Assembly (NCBI GenBank): GCA_002441125.1
Contig: DJVI01000008.1
Span: 1 to 64,000, forward strand
Source: Caldifarciminota bacterium UBA6260
GTDB lineage: Bacteria > Hydrothermota > 32-111
Length of the DNA stretch: 64,000 bases
Direction: 5' to 3'
The position numbers were made by a program, and so were the translations under genes. The notes beneath the pieces are model-generated. The model did no database searches, was not told the DNA's origin, and was given only the letters and a program-made list of their open reading frames with translations. Positions 42,211 to 51,603 of this stretch are shown here, one piece after another. The number at the start of each line of letters is the position of its first letter. The stretch's first letter is position 1.

Positions 42211-45200
42211 TAATTTTTGTTTTTGTAATTTTATCTTTCTCATCCATTTTTTCTTCTTTCTTTTATAGTATTTCTGATGGGAATATAAATGTAAACTATT
42301 ATCCAGATGGAAATGACTCCATAAAAGTTTTAATACTTCCTCCTACAGATTTCACTTTAAGTGTTCAACCTTCAAGTTTGAAAGATATTGTTGTCGGACA
42401 ACCTTTTTATTTTAAGGATTTTCATCTTTTACCTTTAAAACCTTACAAAGAAAAATATTCTTTGAATATTTCATATAAGAAGTTTAAAAATTATGGTAAA
42501 GTTTTTACTCCAGACAAAAAAACTGAAAAAATCTTATCTTCAATATCCTTAAACAGCAAAGATTTGAAAAATTTTATAAAACCAAGAACAAATTTCAAAA
42601 CAAAATCTTTAGAGTATGATGGAACACCTTTAGCCAAGATTAAAATCACTGGTAGCGGTTTTTATAGGATCTATTACGATGATATAAAAAGTAAAAGTGG
42701 AGTTGACCTTTCCTTATACGATCCAAAAAGTATAAAAGTTTACAATAAAAATGTACAGATACCTATAAACATCTTTGGGACAAATGATAACATTTTTGGA
42801 GAGGGTGATTATTTTGAATTTTACGGAGAGAGATTAAAAGGGAAAAATACCTATTTTGATAAATTCCAACTTGAGAATGTTTATGTTATAGTAGCTGGTG
42901 GTAGTAATGGTATAAGGTACGTTGTTGACAACCAGTTTATAGATGATTCTTTGATAGATTCAACTATATCCTCATACCTTTATGAAGTTCATATAGAAAA
43001 CGATTCTTTCTATCAGCCACTTGGAGGGAGAACAACTATTGATACATCAGATTTATGGTTTATGTCTTCTGTAAATCTTACGGCTCCATATGAAAAGTAT
43101 ATATATTTTAAAGGTTATGATACCATTTATAACATCTTCAATTTTTCAATATATTTCCATGGTTTTTCCTATAATCTACTTATAAATCCAGATCATATTT
43201 TAACCTTCAATCTGAACGATTCTGTAATCGACACGATAAAGTGGGATGATCTTTCACCATACAAATATGTTAAGGACTCTTTGGTTTTTAATAGTGATTC
43301 TTGTAAGATCAGATTTGAACTTGTTGGTGGAGATACTTTGGGTGTTGGTTTGAACTATTATGAATATTCCTATATGAAAAATTTGATTCTTGAAAATGGA
43401 AGGTTAGATTTTAAAATATCCAATTTGAATTTTGGAACATACAAGTTCCATATAAAAGGTTTAACTTCAACAGATGTTAAGGTATATAGAAATGACCTGA
43501 AAAATATAACAAACTTTATAACAGTTTATAATCCTATCTCAAACGATTATGATTTATATTTTACAGACCAGATTTTTTCTTTACCTGTAAATTATTCTGT
43601 CTATCAAAACACTTCATTTTTAAAACCTGATACTATAGAAATTTTTAGAAATAACCAGCTCGATTCGCCAGCTAATGAGGGGAATTTTGTTATTATAGTT
43701 GATCAGAAATTAAAAGAAAAAGCAAAAGATCTTGCTGATCTTTTCTCCTTAGAAAACAAAGTTTTTCTTGCTGGAACCGACGAAATTTATGATCAGTTCA
43801 ACTATGGATTTAGAGGCACAAAACCAATAAAAGATTTTTTAATATCAGCTTACAACAATTGGAATCTGCCACCTACACATGTTCTTCTTCTTGGAGATGG
43901 TTCTTATGATAACAACAACCATCTTAAAATTTTAGACAACAGTATTCCAGCACCATACTATTATGAAAGTTCCGCATATTCAAGAGCACTTGTAGCTTCA
44001 GATAATTATTTTGCAACAATAGTGGGAGATGATCCTATTGAGGATATATCTGTTTCAAGATTTCCTGCAAGAGATGAGAGGGAGATTCAGATAGCTATAG
44101 ATAAAGTTAAACATTACTTTGATTGGAAAAACTCTGGTGCATTCAATCTTAAATTCATTTTTGCTTACGATACAACACCTCCCGGAGATGATCTTCCTTC
44201 ATATGTTGATGCAAAGTATCAATCTTATAAACTCGCATCGATGATGCCAGATTATATAGGGGTTGATTTTATGGCAAATCTTTATGATAACAACGGTGAT
44301 TTTCTAAACCAACTCAATTATGGGACATCAATTTTAAACATTTACTCTCACGGTGCCTCACAATCTATAGGTAGTGGTGTTTACATAAGGATAAGTGATG
44401 TTTTGAGGATGAACAATATTAACAGGTTGCCTTTTGTAAAAGTTTATTCATGTGATACAGGATATTTTGATGAACTTTTAAGAGAGCAACAATCTATAGG
44501 TGAAGCTTTTGTTCTCGCTCCTTCAGGAGGAGCAATAGCTTATTATGGTTCAGCAACGGCAAGTACTGATAACCTTAACAATAGCCTTGGTGAATCGAAT
44601 TTCAGGCAACTGGCTTTTAATGGAATAAAAAATATTGGAGAGATTATACTTTATGGTGAATTAAACTTTTTTATCAACAGCAGTGCTTTTGGTAGTACAA
44701 ATCAGGATGATCCCAATGTCTATGAGATAAAAAATTATGGTCTTTTGGGTATAAACCTACTTGATCTAAAAATACCTGATATTTCTGAAAAAACTTGTTC
44801 CCTTTCGTCATACCAAATATATCCTAAAGATACTCTTGTTGTAATACATTCAGATTCTAATTTAAAAGATGGATTTCTTGAAAGTGTCCTTATTGATTCG
44901 GAAAGGAAAATGTTGGTTTTTGATCATTCTGATCTTATTAATGGTTACGGAGAGAATACTCTATACCTTCCTGACACACTTCCAAATTCTTCGATGATAC
45001 TTGCAACTTTAGCTTATACGAAGGATACTTCAATTCTTTACATTTCCTATCCTACAGTTGGTGGAGATGGTGTTAAAAGTTTTTACATTCAACCTTCAAA
45101 CCCCGATACTTTGACGGAGTTTAGAATATATGCAAAAAAGGGCGGTAAAAATATTAAAAATTTGGTAGCTTACTATAAGTACCCAAGTTCTACATACTAC

Positions 45201-46682
45201 TATAGTACAAACATGGTTCAGGACTCTTTGGACAGTTTACTTTTTTATACAAATCTTTTACAACCTATAAAAGCTAAAAAGAGTTCATACGATTATTTCA
45301 ACTATTATATTTCATATACAGATTCTACAGGTAATATAAATTTCACAACATTCACAAAAAAAATGTTGATCCCTCCATATCCTGATGCAAGGGTTTTTCA
45401 AAAACCATACCTTTCATTCGAAGATGGCAGTCCAGCCATTACAGTTAAGATTTCAAATGGTGGAGAAAGGGAAATAACCTCTATGCCTGTTGGCTTTTAC
45501 AAGATAGATGAAAATGATGACACAACCGTTATAGGGATAGACACTGTCTCGATTAAGGGAGGAGAAACAAAAGAATCGAAAATAAAAATAGATAGGAACT
45601 ATTTTGGAGAAAAGATATTAGTTTTTGCAGCAAAAGATACTTTAAATTTTCCTGATAAGAATTTTACAAACAATAAGATTTTAGAATCATATTTTGATTA
45701 CCTTTATGCTTATATATATGGAAAAGAACCTTTTGACTCGGCAATATCATACCATAATCTTTTAATTTTTAACAAAGGACAAGAAAAGGATGATACAAAT
45801 TTGATAATAGTTTCAAAGGATTCTATAGTTGAAACTGATCAAAATGTTGTAATTCTTGGTGATGAAAAGAACAGTTATCTTTATAGGATAGATATACTTG
45901 ATCCTAATCAAAAAAGTATACTTTCACTCTATCCATCTTCAGATCTTTTACCAGCAAACATATTAAAATACGATTCACTTTCAAACAAATTCATTTTGAG
46001 TGGAGAGAAAATTGAAGATACTACCATTTTCGAATTTGAAAATAATAGAGAGAAATTTATAATAGGAAGATGGAGTGATACTATTCCTCCCCTTGTTAAA
46101 ATATTTGTTGAGAATAAAGAGGTTTACTCTTCAACAGTTTTGGTTAACGATGTAAATTTCGGTATAACTGTTGAGGATAATGAGGGTGTTGATACCAAGA
46201 GTTTACAAATTATAGTGGATGATGATACTCTCTCCTCCGAAAATGATTACAGAGTTACAAAGGAAAGTGTTATAAAAAATCTTCCAGTTAAGATCTCAAA
46301 ATTTCTTGACAATGGTAACCACTCTATAAAAGTTCATTGTAATGATATATATGGTAACTGGACAGATAAAATGTTTGAGTTTCAAGTTTCCAACCAGTTC
46401 AAATTTATAAATGTTGCAAATTTCCCTAACCCTGTTACAGGTAAAAGCACAAGAATAGTTTGTGAACTTTCGAAAAATCCACAAACAGCGAAGTTAAAGA
46501 TTTTCAAGTCGAGTGGAGATTTGTTTAAAACATATAACCTTTACTATCTAAAGGATAGGTTTGTATACACTGATCTTTCTATGGATGGTTTTTCAAATGG
46601 ATCCTATTTTTATTATGTTGAAGCTGAAAGTGAAGGGGAAAAAATAAAATCAAAAATTCAAAAGATGAGTGTTATAAGATGA
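42180..46682 (+). CDS. porU: PorU-like type IX secretion C-terminal sortase (peptidase family C25)
   Basis: A 1500-residue exported protein with an N-terminal signal/anchor (residues 9-27). A caspase-like C25 (gingipain) domain spans about residues 500-860. VLLLGDGSYD opens it, His724 sits in NIYSHGAS, and Cys758 in VYSCDTGYFD. The 34-residue His-Cys spacing fits the gingipain dyad. In Porphyromonas, PorU removes the sorting domain of T9SS cargo and attaches cargo to A-LPS. The C-terminus (AKLKIFKSSGDLF near 1430) resembles a sorting domain, as in PorU itself. The neighbours, a cargo gene before and a PorV/PorQ-like gene after, support a sortase and not a secreted protease; the latter remains possible. 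Confidence 0.82.
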   Translation: MERKNLQYKVVIFVFVILSFSSIFSSFFYSISDGNINVNYYPDGNDSIKVLILPPTDFTLSVQPSSLKDIVVGQPFYFKDFHLLPLKPYKEKYSLNISYKKFKNYGKVFTPDKKTEKILSSISLNSKDLKNFIKPRTNFKTKSLEYDGTPLAKIKITGSGFYRIYYDDIKSKSGVDLSLYDPKSIKVYNKNVQIPINIFGTNDNIFGEGDYFEFYGERLKGKNTYFDKFQLENVYVIVAGGSNGIRYVVDNQFIDDSLIDSTISSYLYEVHIENDSFYQPLGGRTTIDTSDLWFMSSVNLTAPYEKYIYFKGYDTIYNIFNFSIYFHGFSYNLLINPDHILTFNLNDSVIDTIKWDDLSPYKYVKDSLVFNSDSCKIRFELVGGDTLGVGLNYYEYSYMKNLILENGRLDFKISNLNFGTYKFHIKGLTSTDVKVYRNDLKNITNFITVYNPISNDYDLYFTDQIFSLPVNYSVYQNTSFLKPDTIEIFRNNQLDSPANEGNFVIIVDQKLKEKAKDLADLFSLENKVFLAGTDEIYDQFNYGFRGTKPIKDFLISAYNNWNLPPTHVLLLGDGSYDNNNHLKILDNSIPAPYYYESSAYSRALVASDNYFATIVGDDPIEDISVSRFPARDEREIQIAIDKVKHYFDWKNSGAFNLKFIFAYDTTPPGDDLPSYVDAKYQSYKLASMMPDYIGVDFMANLYDNNGDFLNQLNYGTSILNIYSHGASQSIGSGVYIRISDVLRMNNINRLPFVKVYSCDTGYFDELLREQQSIGEAFVLAPSGGAIAYYGSATASTDNLNNSLGESNFRQLAFNGIKNIGEIILYGELNFFINSSAFGSTNQDDPNVYEIKNYGLLGINLLDLKIPDISEKTCSLSSYQIYPKDTLVVIHSDSNLKDGFLESVLIDSERKMLVFDHSDLINGYGENTLYLPDTLPNSSMILATLAYTKDTSILYISYPTVGGDGVKSFYIQPSNPDTLTEFRIYAKKGGKNIKNLVAYYKYPSSTYYYSTNMVQDSLDSLLFYTNLLQPIKAKKSSYDYFNYYISYTDSTGNINFTTFTKKMLIPPYPDARVFQKPYLSFEDGSPAITVKISNGGEREITSMPVGFYKIDENDDTTVIGIDTVSIKGGETKESKIKIDRNYFGEKILVFAAKDTLNFPDKNFTNNKILESYFDYLYAYIYGKEPFDSAISYHNLLIFNKGQEKDDTNLIIVSKDSIVETDQNVVILGDEKNSYLYRIDILDPNQKSILSLYPSSDLLPANILKYDSLSNKFILSGEKIEDTTIFEFENNREKFIIGRWSDTIPPLVKIFVENKEVYSSTVLVNDVNFGITVEDNEGVDTKSLQIIVDDDTLSSENDYRVTKESVIKNLPVKISKFLDNGNHSIKVHCNDIYGNWTDKMFEFQVSNQFKFINVANFPNPVTGKSTRIVCELSKNPQTAKLKIFKSSGDLFKTYNLYYLKDRFVYTDLSMDGFSNGSYFYYVEAESEGEKIKSKIQKMSVIR

Positions 46683-47638
46683 AAAAATTTATATTATTTT
46701 TGGTTACCAGTTTTTATATTTATATTTTCTCAACCGATTTTTTATCTATATTTCCAACACCTATTGGAGAGGGAGGAAAGGGTGCTGTTTTGACATTCAA
46801 TTCAGAAAGGATTCCTCTTTTCTTCTACAATCCATCGAATTCTTCGAATATTTTTAAAGAACAAAGAGAAAACTTTTCATTTTTCTATGAACACAAATTT
46901 TTATTTTCAAACATTTCTGATTACAACAATCTTTCAGTTCTTTTACCTGAAATAAAAAGAGTTAACTTGGGGTTACAGGTAATAAACCAAAATATTGATA
47001 ACATTCCGATATATCCAGAATACTCTGATTCTCTTTCTTTTATACCAACAGGATATTTTTCTGATAACTCTTTTGCAGGTATTTTTAATTTTTCATACAG
47101 GTACTCCGATAAAGATTTTTATCAATTGAATTTCGGTGGGAATATAAAAACTATATATCATAAAATTTACAAAAATAGTGGGGTAGGTTTTGGTGTTGAT
47201 TTAGGAACAACTTTTAGGTTTTGTTTAGATAATTTTAAAAATAGAGTTCCTGGAATTTTCTCTTTATCTTTAGTTTACAGAGATATAGCAAAAACAAGGG
47301 TTGTTTGGGATACAGATTCGAATACCGTATCTTTAATAAATGACAGATTCTTTTCCGCTATTTCCTATGAAATAAATGTTGAAAAGATAAGGTCGAAGAT
47401 TTTTTCAGAATTTTCATTAGATATAGGAAGTAAAATGGTTTCCTTATCTATAATTTATACATACTCTGATTTGATAGGATTCAATTTAGGTTATCAACAT
47501 ATATTGGCAGAAAGTTATAATCTAAAGAATATTGGTTTTGGAGTATTTTTAAATATTATGAAATTTTCAATATATTATTCCTTCACAATGTTTGATATTG
47601 GTAACTCAAACTCTTTAGGTATCTCCTACTCATTTTGA
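46679..47638 (+). CDS. PorV/PorQ-family outer-membrane beta-barrel protein
   Basis: A 319-residue protein with a signal peptide (residues 1-19). The mature N-terminus IFPTPIGEGGKGAV followed by NPS and a run of amphipathic strands is the pattern of the PorV/PorQ family, FadL-like barrels. It ends in a strand with a final Phe. In T9SS, PorV brings cargo from the translocon to PorU, and PorQ binds PorZ. I cannot tell which it is; the place directly after porU, with a 4-base overlap (ATGA), fits a shuttle partner of the sortase. Confidence 0.7.
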   Translation: MKKFILFLVTSFYIYIFSTDFLSIFPTPIGEGGKGAVLTFNSERIPLFFYNPSNSSNIFKEQRENFSFFYEHKFLFSNISDYNNLSVLLPEIKRVNLGLQVINQNIDNIPIYPEYSDSLSFIPTGYFSDNSFAGIFNFSYRYSDKDFYQLNFGGNIKTIYHKIYKNSGVGFGVDLGTTFRFCLDNFKNRVPGIFSLSLVYRDIAKTRVVWDTDSNTVSLINDRFFSAISYEINVEKIRSKIFSEFSLDIGSKMVSLSIIYTYSDLIGFNLGYQHILAESYNLKNIGFGVFLNIMKFSIYYSFTMFDIGNSNSLGISYSF

Positions 47639-48582
47639 TGGAAACAAAAGATTTATTAACTTTATCTGAAAAGAAAAATTTTTTCGTCATATCTGGTAAC
47701 TACTATGAGGATATAAAAGTTATTATAAATAAACTGAAGGAAAAATATATCTCTCCTGGCGCTGAAGATTTTGATTATTTTGAGTTTTATATCCAAGATA
47801 GTGAGGAAGAAGATTTTTACAATAAGATTTTAACTCCTCCATTCATGTCATCAAAAAAAATATTTGTTTTGAAAGATGGTCTAAAGGTTTCAAAAAAATT
47901 TGCAGAGCAGATAAACGAGTTAGCAAAAAATCTTGATAACAATGTTATTTTTTTGATACTCTGCATAGATGAGGAAGAATTATCTCCATATGAGATAAAA
48001 AGGATTTCAGAAGAAAAATTTAAAAACGCAACCCATCTCTATTTTGAGTCTGATCCAAAGTTTCAAAAGAGTATCAACATAAAAAGAATTGTCAGGTTTG
48101 CGAAAGAAAGGGAAATCGAAATAGATGATATTATAGCTCAAAAAATGCTCGATTTTACTGATGGCAATATATATTCAGTTTTCAACATCATAAATTCTGC
48201 ATATATGAATAACGATAAGATAACTTTAGATTATGTTGAAAATCTTCACGAGAAAGTTGAATTCTACGATTCTTATATTTTTGATTTTCTTAACAGTATA
48301 TCAGAGAAAAAACTGAAAGATACTATAGTTTCCTACAGAAAATGTCTTGAATGGAAGCTTTTAACAAATGATAACCTTGTTATGATGCTTTTGAAACAGT
48401 TCTCTGAAGCGAAAAAAAATGAAAAAAGCAGATTCAGGAATTGGGATGAAAAGGTGTTGAAAAAAAGCTTTGAAATGGTATATAATCTTTTAAGAGATCT
48501 TAGAAAGTATAACCAAAAGTATGGAACAATATTGGTTGAAGAAACACTTATAAAAATTATAAAGGGGGAAGAATGGATTTAA
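47638..48582 (+). CDS. holA: DNA polymerase III delta subunit (clamp loader)
   Basis: A 314-residue protein with the HolA layout: a beginning like FFVISGNYYEDIKVIINKL, a middle KIFVLKDGLKVS near residue 75, an EEELSPYEI segment, and a C-terminal helical collar (EWKLLTNDNLVMMLLKQF near 240). The delta subunit opens the sliding clamp. The start is the ATG at 47638, sharing a base with the PorV-like stop (TGATG); a TTG at 47635 is also possible. A replication gene inside an envelope series is unusual, and tight overlaps on both sides indicate cotranscription. Confidence 0.78.
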   Translation: METKDLLTLSEKKNFFVISGNYYEDIKVIINKLKEKYISPGAEDFDYFEFYIQDSEEEDFYNKILTPPFMSSKKIFVLKDGLKVSKKFAEQINELAKNLDNNVIFLILCIDEEELSPYEIKRISEEKFKNATHLYFESDPKFQKSINIKRIVRFAKEREIEIDDIIAQKMLDFTDGNIYSVFNIINSAYMNNDKITLDYVENLHEKVEFYDSYIFDFLNSISEKKLKDTIVSYRKCLEWKLLTNDNLVMMLLKQFSEAKKNEKSRFRNWDEKVLKKSFEMVYNLLRDLRKYNQKYGTILVEETLIKIIKGEEWI

Positions 48583-49427
48583 GAGGTTTAATAGCCGAAA
48601 AGGAAGAGATTGAAAATAGGATGAATAAACTTGAGCAGATGAAAGGGCAGATAAAAATAGTTGTATATGAAAAGATAAAAAAAGAGTATGAAGAAAAATT
48701 GAAAAATATCTTTGAACAGATAAAAAAAGATTCAAATTTTATAAAGAGTGAGATAGAGAGTATAAATAGAAAGAAAGAAAAAATAAAAGAAGAGATAGAT
48801 AATTTGGATTTGGAAATTGAAGAGATAAGTGTAAGAAATATTCTTGGAGAAATAAATCCCAAAGATTTTGAGGAGAAAAAAAATTTTTTTGAAAGAAAAA
48901 GAGAAGAATTGTTGGGAGAGTTTAAAAAACTTCAGGAAAACGAACATGAACTTTCAAAAATCTTACCTGAAGAGAAGTCTTTTTTTGAACCTTCTGTAAA
49001 TGAGTTTAAAGGAAAAATAGTATATGAAGATAACCTTGTTTATCCTGAAAGTAAAAGCGAACAACCTTTTCCTCCATTGATGGAAACCTCTACCGAAGAT
49101 GTTAACCCTGAAGAATTGGAAAAGAATATTTCTGAAGGCATCCAGACTGCTATAGATAATATAATTTCTCCTGATATAGTAAAAGAAGAAAAATTTGAAC
49201 TCGGCAAAGATCTTCCTAAAGAGGAAAAAATGGTAAAGGATAATCCTCTTGAGATAAACAATAAGAAGTTCAAATCTGAGGAAGAAATAGTTTTTGAAAA
49301 GGATTTTGATGTGAATGTTAAAGATGAAAATATTGAAACTATAGAGGGACTCGTATGTCCCAAATGTGGGCATGTTAACAGATCCGACCTTTTCAACTGC
49401 GAAAAATGTGGGGCTGAACTTCTCTAA
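48573..49427 (+). CDS. Coiled-coil protein with C-terminal zinc ribbon
   Basis: A 284-residue protein without a signal peptide. Residues 1-135 are a long coiled coil rich in Lys, Glu and Ile (EEIENRMNKLEQMKGQ). Residues 135-255 are acidic and probably disordered, with phrases like KEEKFELGKDLPKEEK. Residues 260-284 form a zinc ribbon: CPKCGH then CEKCGAELL. The layout mirrors the zinc-ribbon protein at the start of the window but with the finger at the other end. It overlaps holA by 10 bases and the flippase gene by 1. Its function is unknown; the parts suggest a protein-protein adaptor. Confidence 0.72.
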   Translation: MDLRGLIAEKEEIENRMNKLEQMKGQIKIVVYEKIKKEYEEKLKNIFEQIKKDSNFIKSEIESINRKKEKIKEEIDNLDLEIEEISVRNILGEINPKDFEEKKNFFERKREELLGEFKKLQENEHELSKILPEEKSFFEPSVNEFKGKIVYEDNLVYPESKSEQPFPPLMETSTEDVNPEELEKNISEGIQTAIDNIISPDIVKEEKFELGKDLPKEEKMVKDNPLEINNKKFKSEEEIVFEKDFDVNVKDENIETIEGLVCPKCGHVNRSDLFNCEKCGAELL

Positions 49428-50773
49428 TGGTTCTTAGAAAGATCACTTTTTATACATTTTCAAATTATATAAACATTTTTCTTTCATTTGTTCAAGGTTT
49501 TTTTCTTGTTAAAATACTAAGCCTTTCTCAGATGGGAGAGTTCAGTCAATTCAAAATTATTCTAAATTATCTTATGCTTTTCAATTTGGGATTAACTAAC
49601 TCTTTTTTGATTTTGCTTCCAAATTCTTCACCTGATGAAAGAAAAATTTTTAAAAATCAGATTTTTACAATAAATACGATAATTTTTATAACAGTTTCTA
49701 TTCTCTTCTTATCATTGTTTCTTTTTTTTAAAAGAGAAATATTCCTATTCATTTTTTTGGTTCTTTTCTTTTACTCGTCAAAAGAGATTCCTTCATATTA
49801 TTTGAGAGCGGTCGGTGAATTTTCAAAATATTCAACCAATCTTATACTTTCCCAAACAGTACTTTTACTCTCAACGATAACTTTAACATACCTTTTTGGT
49901 CTAAAGGGAGCATATTTAAGTTTTTTAATATATTCTGTTTTTTCATTCTTTTTCGGAATATCTCTTATAAAAGGTATTAATTTTTCCAATTTTAATTTTG
50001 GAAATTTTATCTTTTTTATTAAAAAAGGTTTCGATATTTACTTCGTTGGATTTCTAAATCAAATTATATCCAATTTTGAAAGATTATTTTTGAGTTTTAT
50101 ACTTTTAAAAGAAACTTTTGCTATTTATTCAACCGCGGTCTTTTTCCTTTCATTTATTCAGATGTTACCAGTTTCTATAGTTCAATTCTTTTTGCCAGAT
50201 TTTGTGAAAAATATAGAAAAGTACTCACAGAAAAAATTAAACATTTTTTTTGTTATAATCTCTACCCTAACATTTTTTATGATAATCGTCTCTTACCTTT
50301 TTTTAAAGATCATTACAAAAAAAATTTTACCAAATTACGCTGATTCAGTTAAAATCTTTTCAATACTTTCCGTGACTATTTTTTTCGATATATTTTTCTA
50401 TTTGATGTTCAACAAACTTTTATCTTTAGAAAAATTGAAATACTACAATTATATTCAAATCGTTGGTTCTCTTATAGTTTTTTTGGGAGTTTTACTTTTT
50501 TATTTATTTAAGAAAGATATAAACATAATTGAATTCTCATATTACTTTTTACTACTAAAAACTTTATATTTTTTTATCTGGGTATTTTTTTTAAAATTCA
50601 TTTTCAATATAAGTTTGAAATTTTTTTCTCTTATCTTGATTTTCCTTTACAGTTTTATAATCATTATTTTTGAAAATATAAATTTGTATTTATCTTTTGG
50701 TATAATTTTATTATTTTTTACTATTTTAATTCTCTTTGCTAAAAAGCTCATTTTATTTATTAAAGAGGGATAA
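49427..50773 (+). CDS. Wzx-type polysaccharide flippase / MOP-family transporter
   Basis: This 448-residue protein has about 12-14 membrane helices and almost no soluble domain. The N-terminal TFYTFSNYINIFLSFVQGFF and the following LSQMGEFSQFKIILNY are typical of the polysaccharide_synt/Wzx family. Such proteins move undecaprenyl-linked O-antigen or capsule units across the inner membrane. Downstream genes for a GT2 enzyme, a Wzy-like polymerase and two further transferases fit one glycan pathway. The start ATG shares a base with the upstream stop (TAATG). Very high Phe and Ile content explains its low GC. Confidence 0.8.
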   Translation: MVLRKITFYTFSNYINIFLSFVQGFFLVKILSLSQMGEFSQFKIILNYLMLFNLGLTNSFLILLPNSSPDERKIFKNQIFTINTIIFITVSILFLSLFLFFKREIFLFIFLVLFFYSSKEIPSYYLRAVGEFSKYSTNLILSQTVLLLSTITLTYLFGLKGAYLSFLIYSVFSFFFGISLIKGINFSNFNFGNFIFFIKKGFDIYFVGFLNQIISNFERLFLSFILLKETFAIYSTAVFFLSFIQMLPVSIVQFFLPDFVKNIEKYSQKKLNIFFVIISTLTFFMIIVSYLFLKIITKKILPNYADSVKIFSILSVTIFFDIFFYLMFNKLLSLEKLKYYNYIQIVGSLIVFLGVLLFYLFKKDINIIEFSYYFLLLKTLYFFIWVFFLKFIFNISLKFFSLILIFLYSFIIIIFENINLYLSFGIILLFFTILILFAKKLILFIKEG

Positions 50774-50775
50774 AG

Positions 50776-51600
50776 TTGGAAATCATTGTTGTTCTGTTTG
50801 AAAGAAAAAATGTTGTTCAATTTTTTGAAAAGAATTTAAATATTTTAAAGGATGGAAAAGTAAAACTTTTACTTGTTGATAATGGTGATAATAAAAATTT
50901 TTTACCAGAAGGACTGGAAAAGGTTTACATTAAAAATGAAAAGAATTATGGATATGGTAAATCTATAAATATTGCAGCAGATCTGATAAAAGAAGATTAT
51001 TTTCTTGTTTCAAACGATGATATTGTACTTGAAAAATATTTTTTCAGGAAATTAGAGAAAAAGATTGAAATGTACAGAAAGAAAAATTATGCTATTGTGG
51101 GTTTTAACATATTCTCCAATACCAGTTTTAGAAAAGGTATACAGAAAACTGCTTACAATCCGTTCGTTATACTTTACCATTTCTCATTTTTACCTTTTAT
51201 ATTTTCAATATTCGATAGAAAGAGTAAAGGTTATCTTGGAGTATGGGAAGGGATGCATTTTTATAAAAGTTCAAAAGAAGTTTTCGGTGTGAATGGTTCT
51301 TTAATGCTTATCAACAAATATGCCTTTGAAAAGATAGGTAAGTTTGATCCAGAGTTTTTTCTAACATATGAGGAGACAGACCTTTTCTTGAGGATGAAAA
51401 AGAAGGGATATAAAATATTCTATGATAAAGAACTGAAAGCTTTCCATGAGCATAATATTTCTGCCTCAAAGGACTCATTGAACTATTCATATAATTCAAT
51501 GGATCACTTTTTGAAAAAACATTATGGAAAATTTATAGCAAAATTTATAAAATTTTATTTGAAAATATTTTTATTTTTTAAAAAAATGATAAAATTATAA
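50776..51600 (+). CDS. Glycosyltransferase family 2 protein
   Basis: A 274-residue enzyme with a GT-A fold: EIIVVLFERKNVV at the start, LLVDNGDN near 33-40, and ISND-like SNDDIVLEKYF near residue 79 as the metal-binding DxD region. GVNGSLMLINKYAFEKIGKFDPEFFLTYEETDLFLRM-type residues at about 170-205 hold the catalytic ED pair, as in rhamnosyl- and related transferases. It probably adds a sugar to the lipid-linked unit. The start is TTG at 50776, since GAGG lies 7 bases upstream; no ATG is near. It lies 2 bases from wzx and 3 from the wzy-like gene. Confidence 0.85.
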   Translation: MEIIVVLFERKNVVQFFEKNLNILKDGKVKLLLVDNGDNKNFLPEGLEKVYIKNEKNYGYGKSINIAADLIKEDYFLVSNDDIVLEKYFFRKLEKKIEMYRKKNYAIVGFNIFSNTSFRKGIQKTAYNPFVILYHFSFLPFIFSIFDRKSKGYLGVWEGMHFYKSSKEVFGVNGSLMLINKYAFEKIGKFDPEFFLTYEETDLFLRMKKKGYKIFYDKELKAFHEHNISASKDSLNYSYNSMDHFLKKHYGKFIAKFIKFYLKIFLFFKKMIKL

Positions 51601-51603
51601 ATT

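Noticed and set aside
42180..46682. Secreted gingipain-like protease acting on outside proteins
   Set aside because: The C25 dyad alone cannot tell, but length, the place beside a cargo and a PorV/PorQ-like gene, and the sorting-like end fit PorU better. It is not fully excluded.
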